Assembly: GCA_034663685.1 (NCBI GenBank)
Contig: JAXDJC010000135.1
Span: forward strand, 1-17,920
Direction of reading: 5' to 3'
Length of the DNA stretch: 17,920 nt
Origin: AC-37 sp034663685
Lineage (GTDB): Bacteria; Actinomycetota; Thermoleophilia; Solirubrobacterales; Thermoleophilaceae
Positions 6,456 to 12,662 of the stretch are shown piece by piece (positions within the stretch are counted from its first letter, which is position 1; each line of letters starts with the position of its first letter). Below the pieces are notes generated by a model, which saw only the letters and a list, made by a program, of their open reading frames with translations, was not told the origin of the DNA and did not search any database. A program made the translations under genes and the position numbers.

Positions 6456-8209
6456 GGGGGGCACGCGCCCACCGCCTGGCCGGCCTCGTGAGGCTGCTGC
6501 AGCCATACCGCGGCCGGGTGCTGCTCACCTTCGCGGCGATGCTCGTGGCCACGGGCGCCGCGCTCGTGCCGCCCTACCTCGCCGGCCGCGCGATCGACGA
6601 CGGCATCCGCCACCACGACTACGGGATGCTGGAGGTGATCGTGGCGCTGTTCCTCGGCGCGGCGGTGCTCAACTGGCTGGCCACCTACATGCAGACATAC
6701 CTCGTGAACTGGGTCGGCCAGCGCGCGCTGCAGGACCTGCGGCTGCAGATCTTCAAGCACCTCGAGCGGATGTCGATCGGGTTCTACGCGCGCCGCAAGA
6801 CAGGCGTGCTGATCTCGCGGATCACGAACGACGTGCAGGCGCTCGACCAGCTCGTGACCGACGGGATGGTCACGCTCTTCTCGTCCACGCTCACGCTGGT
6901 CGGGATCACCGTGATCCTCGTGCTGCTCGACCCGGGGCTGGCGCTCGTCACGTTCGCGGTCTTCCCGATCCTGGCGGCGATGAGCCTGGCCTTCCGGATC
7001 GCGTCGGCCGGGGCCTACAAGCTCACGCGCGAGACGGTGGCGTACGTCACCGCATATCTCCAGGAGACGCTGTCGGGCGTGCGCGTGGTGCGCACCTTCG
7101 GCCAGGAGGAGCGGCACACGAAGCGGTTCGCCGAGCTGAACGACGACAACCGCGTGGCGAACATGAAGACCGTCTACCTGAACGCCGCGTACTTCCCGTC
7201 GGTGGAGTTCGTCTCGGCCGTGGCCACCGGGGCGATCCTCCTCTACGGCGGCCACCAGACGGTGCAGGGCGCGATCACGATCGGCGTGCTCGCTTCGTTC
7301 GTGTTCTACCTCCAGAGCTTCTTCGACCCGATCCAGCAGCTCTCGCAGCTCTACACCACCTACCAGTCCGGCATGGCCGCGCTCGACAAGATCTTCGAGC
7401 TGCTCGACGAGGAGCCCGAGATGGTCGACGGGCCGGAGTCGATCGAGCTGCCGCAGGTGCGCGGGGAGATCCGCTTCGAGGACGTGGGCTTCTCCTACGA
7501 CGTGGCAGACAACCGCACCAAGCGCGCGCTCGACGGCGTGAACCTCACGGTGTCGCCGGGGCAGACGGTGGCGCTGGTGGGCGCCACCGGCGCCGGCAAG
7601 TCCACATTCGCCAAGCTCGTGGCGCGCTTCCACGACCCGACCGAGGGACGCGTGCTGGTGGATGGCCACGACCTGCGCGACGTGACCGAGCGGTCGCTGC
7701 GCTCGCAGCTCGGCATCGTGCCGCAGGAGGGGTTCCTGTTCTCGGGCACGATCGCCGAGAACATCGCCTTCGGCAAGCCGGACGCGACTCGCGAGGAGAT
7801 CGAGGCCGCGGCCCACGCCGTGCGCGCGCACGAGTTCGTGGAGCGGCTGGCGGACGGGTACGACACCGAGGTCGGCGAGCGCGGCGGGCACCTCTCGGCC
7901 GGCCAGCGCCAGCTCGTGGCCTTCGCCCGCGCAGCCATCGCGGACCCGCGAATCCTGATCCTCGACGAGGCCACCTCGAACGTCGACGTGCGCACCGAGG
8001 CGCGGATCGAGCAGGGGCTGCGGCGGCTATTGGCGGGCCGGACCGCGATCGTGATCGCGCACCGCCTCTCCACGATCCGCGGCGCCGCCCGGATCGTGGT
8101 GCTCGAGGGCGGCCGCGTGGTGGAGCAGGGCACGCACGACGAGCTGGTCGAGGCCGGCGGGCACTACGCGCGGCTCGTGCGCGACTGGGCCGAGCAGACC
8201 GCGGCCTAG
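6452..8209 (+). CDS. ABC exporter half-transporter, catalytic subunit
   Basis: A 585-residue partner of the preceding gene with the same layout: membrane domain about 10-320, ATPase about 345-580. Walker A is G-A-T-G-A-G-K-S at 377-384, Walker B L-I-L-D-E with catalytic Glu506, switch His537. The signature is L-S-A-G-Q (481-485) rather than L-S-G-G-Q. In a head-to-tail dimer this altered signature faces the Asp495 site of the partner, so both changes fall in the same, degenerate site, while the other site is fully canonical. The start TTG (6452) overlaps the upstream stop in TTGA, with AGGAG at 6436-6440; a GTG at 6488 is a weaker alternative. The overlap implies coupled translation and equal amounts of the two subunits. 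The stop lies 11 bases from the stop of the oppositely oriented cupredoxin gene. Confidence 0.93.
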   Translation: MRGARAHRLAGLVRLLQPYRGRVLLTFAAMLVATGAALVPPYLAGRAIDDGIRHHDYGMLEVIVALFLGAAVLNWLATYMQTYLVNWVGQRALQDLRLQIFKHLERMSIGFYARRKTGVLISRITNDVQALDQLVTDGMVTLFSSTLTLVGITVILVLLDPGLALVTFAVFPILAAMSLAFRIASAGAYKLTRETVAYVTAYLQETLSGVRVVRTFGQEERHTKRFAELNDDNRVANMKTVYLNAAYFPSVEFVSAVATGAILLYGGHQTVQGAITIGVLASFVFYLQSFFDPIQQLSQLYTTYQSGMAALDKIFELLDEEPEMVDGPESIELPQVRGEIRFEDVGFSYDVADNRTKRALDGVNLTVSPGQTVALVGATGAGKSTFAKLVARFHDPTEGRVLVDGHDLRDVTERSLRSQLGIVPQEGFLFSGTIAENIAFGKPDATREEIEAAAHAVRAHEFVERLADGYDTEVGERGGHLSAGQRQLVAFARAAIADPRILILDEATSNVDVRTEARIEQGLRRLLAGRTAIVIAHRLSTIRGAARIVVLEGGRVVEQGTHDELVEAGGHYARLVRDWAEQTAA

Positions 8210-8220
8210 CCGCCGCGCTG

Positions 8221-8661
8221 CTACCCCCCGCCGCGCGCCACGGCGATCGTGCCGCGCATCCCCCGCTTGGCGTGCCCCTCGACCGGGCAGTACCAGCGGT
8301 AGCGGCCGGGGCTGTCGAGCCGCACGCGCAGAGTCTCCGCTGCGCCCGGGCCGAGCACGCGCGTGCGCCGCTCGCCGGCCGAGGCCTCGACCGCCAGCGC
8401 GTGCCCCCTCGAGCCCGCGTTGTGCACGTGGATCTCGAGGGTGGCCGGGCGGTCGACCCGGATCGCGACGGGGTCGAGCCGGTACTCGGTCTCGCTCAGC
8501 TTGACCCGAGCGGGCGCGGGCTCCCGGGCCGGCGCGGGCCGGCGCGCCGCCGACGGCGCGGTCTCGGTGATGGTCGAAGCGCTGCGGTCCTCACCGCAGC
8601 CGCCGAGCGCCAGCGCGGCGGCGGTGAGTGCCGCCGCGCCGGTCGCACTGACGTGGGTCAC
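8221..8661 (-). CDS. Cupredoxin-domain lipoprotein (second of pair)
   Basis: A 146-residue protein. A hydrophobic signal ends in the lipobox A-L-G-G-C (Cys22), so it should be lipid-anchored outside the membrane. A Pro/Ala/Arg-rich linker (about 30-55) precedes a plastocyanin-like domain. Type 1 copper ligands are visible: His87 in R-G-H-A-L-A-V, then Cys125, His130 and Met135 in C-P-V-E-G-H-A-K-R-G-M, with standard spacing (C-x4-H-x4-M). Such proteins carry one electron or bind copper. The GTG start overlaps the stop of the preceding cupredoxin gene as GTGA (8658-8661), and the C-terminal ligand loops of the two proteins are alike, so the pair arose by duplication and is co-translated. The signal sequence is short and begins M-T-H-V-S, without the usual Lys/Arg. 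Confidence 0.88.
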   Translation of the reverse strand: MTHVSATGAAALTAAALALGGCGEDRSASTITETAPSAARRPAPAREPAPARVKLSETEYRLDPVAIRVDRPATLEIHVHNAGSRGHALAVEASAGERRTRVLGPGAAETLRVRLDSPGRYRWYCPVEGHAKRGMRGTIAVARGGG

Positions 8662-9110
8662 TTGACGGTGAGCTTGCCCTCCATGCCGCCCTGCCTGTGG
8701 CCGGGCACGGGGCAGTAGAACGTGTACTGGCCCGCCTTGAGCTTGACCGTCACGGTCGACGTGCCGCCCTTCTGCACGGTCTGGCCGTCCTTGTCCACGC
8801 CATTGCCCTCGACGGCGATCGCGTGCGGGACGTCGGACGGGTTGTTCATGTCGATCGTGACCGTGCCGGCCTTGGCGTTGAGCGCCGTCGCGTCGAACTT
8901 GAGCTGGCCACCGGGGTCGGCGGAGAGCTTGACGGTCGAGCTGCCGCCGCCTGAGGACGGGGTCGTCGTCGTGGTCGTGTCGGTGGTGGCCGGGGCCGCC
9001 TGGGTGGTCGTCGCGGCCGTGGTGTCAGAGCTCTTCTTCTTACTGCTGCCGCACGCCGCGAGCGTGAGCGCGGCGAGCGCCAAAACCATTACGAGGAGCT
9101 TGCGGTTCAT
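8658..9110 (-). CDS. Cupredoxin-domain lipoprotein (first of pair)
   Basis: A 150-residue lipoprotein: M-N-R-K start, hydrophobic core, lipobox L-A-A-C with Cys20, then a Lys/Ser and Thr-rich linker (21-58) that would span the cell wall. The cupredoxin domain (about 59-150) shows His96 (V-P-H-A-I-A-V) and Cys133, His138, Met143 in C-P-V-P-G-H-R-Q-G-G-M, the type 1 copper set. Role: external electron carrier or copper binder; the redox partner is not in the window. The start is the ATG at 9110 because GGAGG (9118-9122) stands seven bases before it; the same frame is open to 9296 but runs into the YczE-like gene. An ECF-type promoter at 9162-9187, matching that of the sigma gene, precedes it. 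Confidence 0.92.
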   Translation of the reverse strand: MNRKLLVMVLALAALTLAACGSSKKKSSDTTAATTTQAAPATTDTTTTTTPSSGGGSSTVKLSADPGGQLKFDATALNAKAGTVTIDMNNPSDVPHAIAVEGNGVDKDGQTVQKGGTSTVTVKLKAGQYTFYCPVPGHRQGGMEGKLTVK

Positions 9111-9117
9111 CGGTCTG

Positions 9118-9122
9118 CCTCC
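9118..9122 (-). promoter_or_regulatory. Ribosome binding site deciding the first cupredoxin start
   Basis: GGAGG on the minus strand, seven bases before the ATG at 9110. It is one of the few strong Shine-Dalgarno sequences in the window and settles the start. Confidence 0.85.
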
Positions 9123-9161
9123 AGACGGTGGAAAATCGGTGCGGACGCTACCGGAGGGTGC

Positions 9162-9187
9162 TACGCACGTGCGGGCGGGGCGGTTCG
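9162..9187 (-). promoter_or_regulatory. ECF sigma promoter before the cupredoxin pair
   Basis: On the minus strand CGAACC (9187-9182) is followed by 16 bases and then CGTA (9165-9162), preceded by TG. The same elements with the same spacing precede the sigma gene (11160-11185). The site lies just after the stop of the YczE-like gene and gives a leader of about 45 bases containing the GGAGG. The pattern GAACC / CGT is typical of ECF promoters; I recall a similar TGAACC/CGT pattern for mycobacterial SigL. Confidence 0.65.
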
Positions 9188-9189
9188 GG

Positions 9190-9795
9190 TCAGAGCTCGT
9201 GGGCGGGCGTGGAGGTGAGCACGCCGAGTGCCGCCTGCACGGCCGGGCCGATGCCGAGGGCGAAGGCGAGCGTGCCGATGCCGACCGTGCCGCCAAGCGC
9301 GTAGCCGGCCACCACCGCGCTCGATTCGATGATGGTCCGCACGAGGCGGACCGACAGCCCCGTGCGGCGGTGGACGCCGAGCATCAGCCCGTCGCGCGGG
9401 CCGGCGCCCAGGCGGGTCATGAGGTAGAGCCCGCTGCCGATCGCCACGAGCCCGATGCCCACCGCCACCTCGGCGGCTCGGAGCGCGAGCCCGTGCACGT
9501 GCGGGAGGAAGCCGAGCGTGATGCCGATCGCCACGCCGATCACGACCGCGTTGGCGATCGTGCCGAAGCCGGGCTGCTGGCGCAGCGGTATCCAGATCGC
9601 CAGAAGGAGGAAGCTGATCGCAACCGTGGTGGTGCCGATGCCCACACCGACCTGGTCGGCGGCGCCCTCCGCGAGCACCGTCCACGGCGAGTTGCCGAGC
9701 CCGGAGTGCACGAGCAGCGCCTCGCCGGTGCCGAACAGCCACAGGCCCGCGAAGAGGATCGCGAGTTGGCGGGGCGTGGGGCGCCAGCGGCTCAT
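9190..9795 (-). CDS. YczE-like integral membrane protein
   Basis: A 201-residue protein with about five or six hydrophobic segments (near 10-32, 50-70, 80-98, 107-127, 150-172, 175-195). The sequence G-L-G-N-S-P-W-T-V-L early on and the repeat-like R-L-G-A-G-P-R-D-G-L-M-L-G-V near residue 130 are the two matching half-motifs typical of the YczE/YitT-like membrane protein family, whose transport substrate is not established. The ATG at 9795 is the only start, since the frame is closed upstream by the anti-sigma stop 42 bases before. No clear ribosome site. It lies between the anti-sigma gene and the cupredoxins on the same strand, so it is probably part of the same transcript. Confidence 0.82.
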   Translation of the reverse strand: MSRWRPTPRQLAILFAGLWLFGTGEALLVHSGLGNSPWTVLAEGAADQVGVGIGTTTVAISFLLLAIWIPLRQQPGFGTIANAVVIGVAIGITLGFLPHVHGLALRAAEVAVGIGLVAIGSGLYLMTRLGAGPRDGLMLGVHRRTGLSVRLVRTIIESSAVVAGYALGGTVGIGTLAFALGIGPAVQAALGVLTSTPAHEL

Positions 9796-9837
9796 GCGGG
9801 CGAGGATCGCAGGCGGAGCGAGCGCCGCCGCGCCGGG

Positions 9838-10605
9838 TCAGTACGCGATGTCGCCGGCGAGGATGCGGCGGCCCGGGTGGCCCGGGCTGCGCGCCTCCAC
9901 GCTCAGGCGGTGGTACTCGCCCACGCGCGCGGCGGTGGTCATGCTCACCTCGGCGCGGCCGCCGGGGCCGGCGCGGAAGGTGCCGGCGCTCACCTTCGAG
10001 CCGTCCGGGTAGACGCACCAGAGCTCGTACACGCTGCCGGGCGCGGCCAGGCCGGTGGCGGTCAGCTGCACGCGGGTGCCGGATGGCGAGTGCGACAGCC
10101 GCGCGTATGCGTAGGGCCGGTCGGCGGGCGCCGGGACCGAGCCCTGGCCCGGCGCGCCGCCGGCCACCGCGCGCAGGTGTGCGCCGTAGGACTTCTGCGC
10201 GCCCGAGCCACCGCCGCCGAGGGCGCCCGTGAGGCCGAGGGTGACCGCCACGGCGGCGACCGCGGCGAGCGCGGCGGCCGGCAGCGGGCGCGCGAGCCAG
10301 GCGGGCGCGCGCAGGCGGCGCGCGGGCTCGCGGCCGCGCCTGCGCTCCCGGCGCCGTGCGCGCGGGCCCTGGTCGCGGGCGAAGCGGTCGAGCACCGCGT
10401 CCTCCAGCCCGGCCGGGGGCTCGGCCGGCGCGGCGTCGGGGTCGAGAACGGCGTCGAGCAGGGCCGGGACCGGCGCGAGCTCCTCGTGCTCGCGGGCGCA
10501 GTCGGGGCAGGTCGCGAGGTGGCGGCGCACGGTCTCCTCCTCGCCGGGCTCGAGGGCGTGGAGCACGTAGCCGCCGATCAGGGAGCGGAGCTCGGCGCAG
10601 CTCAC
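9838..10605 (-). CDS. Anti-sigma factor with zinc finger and RskA-like outer domain
   Basis: A 255-residue single-span protein. The N-terminal cytoplasmic part carries the zinc-binding anti-sigma motif H-L-A-T-C-P-D-C (His29, Cys33, Cys36), which holds the sigma factor inactive. An Arg-rich stretch (82-100) precedes one membrane helix (about 108-130: A-A-A-L-A-A-V-A-A-V-A-V), and residues about 136-255 form an outer domain resembling RskA (V-Y-E-L-W-C-V-Y-P-D-G near the middle). RskA-type proteins are cut by membrane proteases upon an envelope signal, freeing sigma; the zinc motif can add thiol/redox sensing (family knowledge). The GTG start overlaps the sigma stop as GTGA (10602-10605), so the pair is made in matched amounts. 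Confidence 0.92.
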   Translation of the reverse strand: MSCAELRSLIGGYVLHALEPGEEETVRRHLATCPDCAREHEELAPVPALLDAVLDPDAAPAEPPAGLEDAVLDRFARDQGPRARRRERRRGREPARRLRAPAWLARPLPAAALAAVAAVAVTLGLTGALGGGGSGAQKSYGAHLRAVAGGAPGQGSVPAPADRPYAYARLSHSPSGTRVQLTATGLAAPGSVYELWCVYPDGSKVSAGTFRAGPGGRAEVSMTTAARVGEYHRLSVEARSPGHPGRRILAGDIAY

Positions 10606-11144
10606 GGCTCCACCCCCATCTCCTCGAGCGCCAGGCGGAGGCCGCGCAGGGCGTAGGAGACGCGGCTCTTGACGGTGCCCAGCGGGATCCCCGTGCGCTC
10701 GGCGATCTCGCGCAGGCGCATGCCCTGGAAGTGGGCGAGGCGGATCACCTGCCGGTGCTCCGGGGTGAGGCGGGCGAGCGCGGCCGAGACCTGCCAGGCG
10801 AGCAGGGCGCTCTCGATCGAGTTGTCGGTGGTGGCGATCTCGTCGCGCTCGTCCTCCTGCGGCGCGAGTCGCGGCCGCACCGAGCGCCGGCGCTCGATGT
10901 CGATTATCGCGTTGCGGGCGATGCCGTAGATCCAGGTGCGAAAGCTGGCCCGGTCGGGGTCGAAGCTGTCCGCGTGGCGCCAGACCCGCGTGAACACGTC
11001 CTGCACGACCTCCTCGGCCAGCCCGCGGTCGCCGAGGCAGTTCAGCGCGAAGCCGTACAGCTCGCCCCCGTAGGCGCGGTAGAGCGACCGCATGGTCTCC
11101 TCCCCGCGAGAGGTGCGCAGGTCCTTGAGGAGCGCGGCGGACAT
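10602..11144 (-). CDS. ECF (sigma-70 family) RNA polymerase sigma factor
   Basis: A 180-residue ECF sigma factor. Region 2 (about 18-88) has L-Y-R-A-Y-G-G-E-L-Y and the -10 binding stretch A-E-E-V-V-Q-D-V-F-T-R-V-W-R; region 4 (about 122-175) has L-T-P-E-H-R-Q-V-I and the -35 reading helix G-I-P-L-G-T-V-K-S-R. The frame is open upstream to 11405 but runs through a tRNA gene, so that start is impossible. Two starts remain. ATG 11144 has no ribosome site and would leave a leader of about 9 bases after the predicted promoter; strong G/C at third positions between 11144 and 11093 supports it. ATG 11093 has GGAGG five bases before it and would give 163 residues. I list the longer one. Its own ECF-type promoter lies just upstream, implying autoregulation. 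Confidence 0.92.
   Translation of the reverse strand: MSAALLKDLRTSRGEETMRSLYRAYGGELYGFALNCLGDRGLAEEVVQDVFTRVWRHADSFDPDRASFRTWIYGIARNAIIDIERRRSVRPRLAPQEDERDEIATTDNSIESALLAWQVSAALARLTPEHRQVIRLAHFQGMRLREIAERTGIPLGTVKSRVSYALRGLRLALEEMGVEP
11099..11103 (-). promoter_or_regulatory. Shine-Dalgarno that favours an alternative sigma start
   Basis: GGAGG on the minus strand, five bases before the in-frame ATG at 11093. If used, the sigma factor begins M-R-S-L-Y-R-A-Y-G, right at the edge of region 2. Confidence 0.5.
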
Positions 11145-11159
11145 GGACTCAGTGTGGTG

Positions 11160-11185
11160 TACGCAGCGCGAGGGCGCGCGGTTCG
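11160..11185 (-). promoter_or_regulatory. Autoregulatory ECF promoter of the sigma gene
   Basis: On the minus strand CGAACC (11185-11180), 16 bases, then CGTA (11163-11160), preceded by TG. Both elements, their spacing and the preceding TG are the same as at 9162-9187. It lies between the tRNA 3' end (11205) and the sigma start. Confidence 0.65.
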
Positions 11186-11204
11186 GCGTGGTGCGTGTTT
11201 GAGG

Positions 11205-11275
11205 CTGGGGAACCTGGATTCGAACCAGGACTAACTGATTCAGAGTCAGTCGTGCTGCCGTTACACCATTCCCCA
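11205..11275 (-). tRNA. trnQ: tRNA-Gln (anticodon CTG)
   Basis: Read on the minus strand, acceptor TGGGGAA (11275-11269) pairs with TTCCCCA (11212-11206). The anticodon stem ACTGA/TCAGT encloses the loop CTCTGAA, giving anticodon CTG for codon CAG. The T arm CCTGG-TTCGAAT-CCAGG is perfect, and the D loop contains AACGGCA. Length is 71 bases to the discriminator G; the next bases are CCT, so the CCA end is not encoded and must be added. CAG is the dominant Gln codon in these genes, notably in the collagen repeats. Confidence 0.97.
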
Positions 11276-11277
11276 AT

Positions 11278-11295
11278 GCGAGCTTGGGAGCTCGC
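11278..11295 (-). other. Perfect hairpin in the tRNA-Gln leader
   Basis: GCGAGCT (11278-11284) and AGCTCGC (11289-11295) are perfect complements around four bases. The stem ends only two bases from the mature tRNA 5' end (11275). There is no T-run, so an ordinary terminator is unlikely; it may guide 5' processing or mark an operator. Confidence 0.5.
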
Positions 11296-11312
11296 TGGCG
11301 CGGATCAGTGTA

Positions 11313-11330
11313 GACCGGTTCCGTCCGGTC
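11313..11330. promoter_or_regulatory. Inverted repeat in the tRNA-Gln promoter region
   Basis: GACCGG (11313-11318) and CCGGTC (11325-11330), perfect six-base arms around six bases. On the minus strand it ends directly before TACACT (11312-11307), a plausible -10 box for the tRNA, so it covers the spacer and part of the -35 area. No good -35 hexamer is visible. Confidence 0.35.
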
Positions 11331-11336
11331 ACCCTG

Positions 11337-11350
11337 CGAACATGTGTTCG
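11337..11350. promoter_or_regulatory. LexA/SOS-box-like palindrome
   Basis: CGAACATGTGTTCG has perfect six-base arms (CGAACA/TGTTCG) around TG and satisfies GAAC-N4-GTTC, the core of Gram-positive and actinobacterial LexA boxes. It lies 62 bases upstream of tRNA-Gln and 83 bases after the reductase stop. No DNA-repair gene is next to it, so its target is unclear. Confidence 0.4.
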
Positions 11351-11432
11351 TAATGGACAGCCCTCGCTCACGCTTCACGTACGACTCGAGGCCCGCCAAG
11401 CGCACCCGCGCAGGGCGGCGAAAGGAGATGAC

Positions 11433-12662
11433 CTAGAGCCCCTCCAGCTCCGTCCTCGTGTCCGCCAGCGCCGCGCGCTCTGGCGTGCCGCCCTCCACGA
11501 TCCAGCGGCGTGCGTGCATCAGGTCCTCGGGCCGGCCCACCGTCACGGCCGCCACCACGCGATCGCCGTCCAGCGAGAACGCCGTGAACTCGCCGTCGTC
11601 GAGCGAGCCGCGGATCACCTGGGTGTTGCCGGTGCCCACGCCCACGTACTCGAGCTTGGCCCAGTCCGCCAGCTCGGACCAGAAGTACGGCACCACGTCG
11701 TGCGGCACGTCCGCGCCGAGCATGTTCCGCGCGGCGGTCCTGCCCTGCTCGGCAGCCACGTCCCAGTGCTCGATCCGCACCGGCCCGCCGTGCAGCGGCG
11801 AGTCGTACTCGCACATGTCGCCGGCGGCGAACACGCCGGCGACGGACGTCTCGAGGCGAGACGAGCACGCCACGCCCCCGTCCTCCCCCAGCTCGAGCCC
11901 CGCCCCGCGCGCGAGCATCACGTCCGGCATCACCCCGGCGCCAACCACCACCAGGTCGCAGTCGAGCTCCAGCCCGTTCTGGCTCACGACCCTCGTCACG
12001 CGCTCGTCCGCCCCCTCGTAGCGCTCGAGCGAGTCGCCGCCGTGCACGGTGATCCCGTGCGACTCCAGCAGCCGCTGGAAGAACCCTCCGACCTCGTCAC
12101 CGAAGTGCGGCGCCAGGGTCACGTCCTCCTGCATGAGGATCGTGCACTCCACGCCGAGCGTGGTGAGCGTGGCCGCCACCTCGCAGCCGATGTAGCTTCC
12201 TCCCACAAGCACGGCCCGCCGCCCCGGCTCGGCCTCGGCACGGATCGCGTCGGAGTTGCCGTACGAGCGCAGGTAGTGGATCCCGTCGAGATCGCCGCCA
12301 TCGGCGCGCAGCCGCCGCACGTTGGCACCCGTGGCGAGCAGCGCCTTGCCGAACCCCACCTCCTCGCGCGTGGACAGCTTGGCCACCCGCTCGGCCGCGT
12401 CGAGCTTCATCACGCTCGTCCGCGTCATCAGCTCGATCCCATGCTCGTCCCACCAGCCGGGCTCCACGTCCTGGACCTCGTCCTTGCCCATCGTCCCGGC
12501 CAGGTACTCCTTCGAGAGCGGCGGCCGCGAGTACGGCGGGTCCGCCTCACGCCCGACCAGGAGGATCGAGCCCTCGGCGCCCTCCTTGCGGAGCGTCTGG
12601 GCGCAGCGGGCAGCCGCGATGCCGCCCCCGATCAGGAGGAAGTCGACGGACCGGTCGGGCAC
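11433..12662 (-). CDS. FAD/NAD(P)H-dependent reductase (ferredoxin-reductase type)
   Basis: A 409-residue two-dinucleotide-domain flavoprotein. The FAD motif G-G-G-I-A-A-A-R-C-A is at 12-21, the NAD(P)H motif V-G-G-S-Y-I-G-C-E-V-A at 153-163, the A-T-G motif at 110-112 and the second FAD contact A-A-G-D near 279-282. The end (about 325-409) matches the reductase C-terminal domain of ferredoxin/rubredoxin reductases of oxygenase systems and AIF-like proteins. It lacks the redox-active C-x4-C of disulfide reductases. It should pass electrons from NAD(P)H to a small iron-sulfur protein, but none is encoded here. The GTG start shares one base with the stop of the TrkA-type gene, so it ends the six-gene cluster and is translationally coupled to it. 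Confidence 0.9.
   Translation of the reverse strand: MPDRSVDFLLIGGGIAAARCAQTLRKEGAEGSILLVGREADPPYSRPPLSKEYLAGTMGKDEVQDVEPGWWDEHGIELMTRTSVMKLDAAERVAKLSTREEVGFGKALLATGANVRRLRADGGDLDGIHYLRSYGNSDAIRAEAEPGRRAVLVGGSYIGCEVAATLTTLGVECTILMQEDVTLAPHFGDEVGGFFQRLLESHGITVHGGDSLERYEGADERVTRVVSQNGLELDCDLVVVGAGVMPDVMLARGAGLELGEDGGVACSSRLETSVAGVFAAGDMCEYDSPLHGGPVRIEHWDVAAEQGRTAARNMLGADVPHDVVPYFWSELADWAKLEYVGVGTGNTQVIRGSLDDGEFTAFSLDGDRVVAAVTVGRPEDLMHARRWIVEGGTPERAALADTRTELEGL

Noticed and set aside
8201..8213. GCGGC-CTA-GCCGC hairpin between the convergent ABC and cupredoxin genes as terminator
   Set aside because: Only five pairs, no T-run on either strand, and such GC stems are frequent by chance here.
9111..9296. 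N-terminal extension of the first cupredoxin gene to 9296
   Set aside because: It would overlap the YczE-like gene and bury the signal peptide; GGAGG and ATG 9110 give a proper lipoprotein start.
9161..10018. Long minus-strand frame over the YczE-like gene and the anti-sigma 3' end
   Set aside because: Arg/Pro/His-rich translation without features; the overlapping frames have clear families.
11145..11405. N-terminal extension of the sigma gene to 11405
   Set aside because: The extension is read through the tRNA-Gln gene and shows no sigma-family residues.
11420..11434. GAAAGGAGATGACCT, resembling the complement of the 16S rRNA 3' end
   Set aside because: Only a partial match, with no gene starting after it and no other rRNA sequence nearby.
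11353..11436. 27-codon basic frame on the plus strand just after the SOS-like palindrome
   Set aside because: No ribosome site, no recognisable family, and it ends across the stop of the opposite reductase gene; probably chance.
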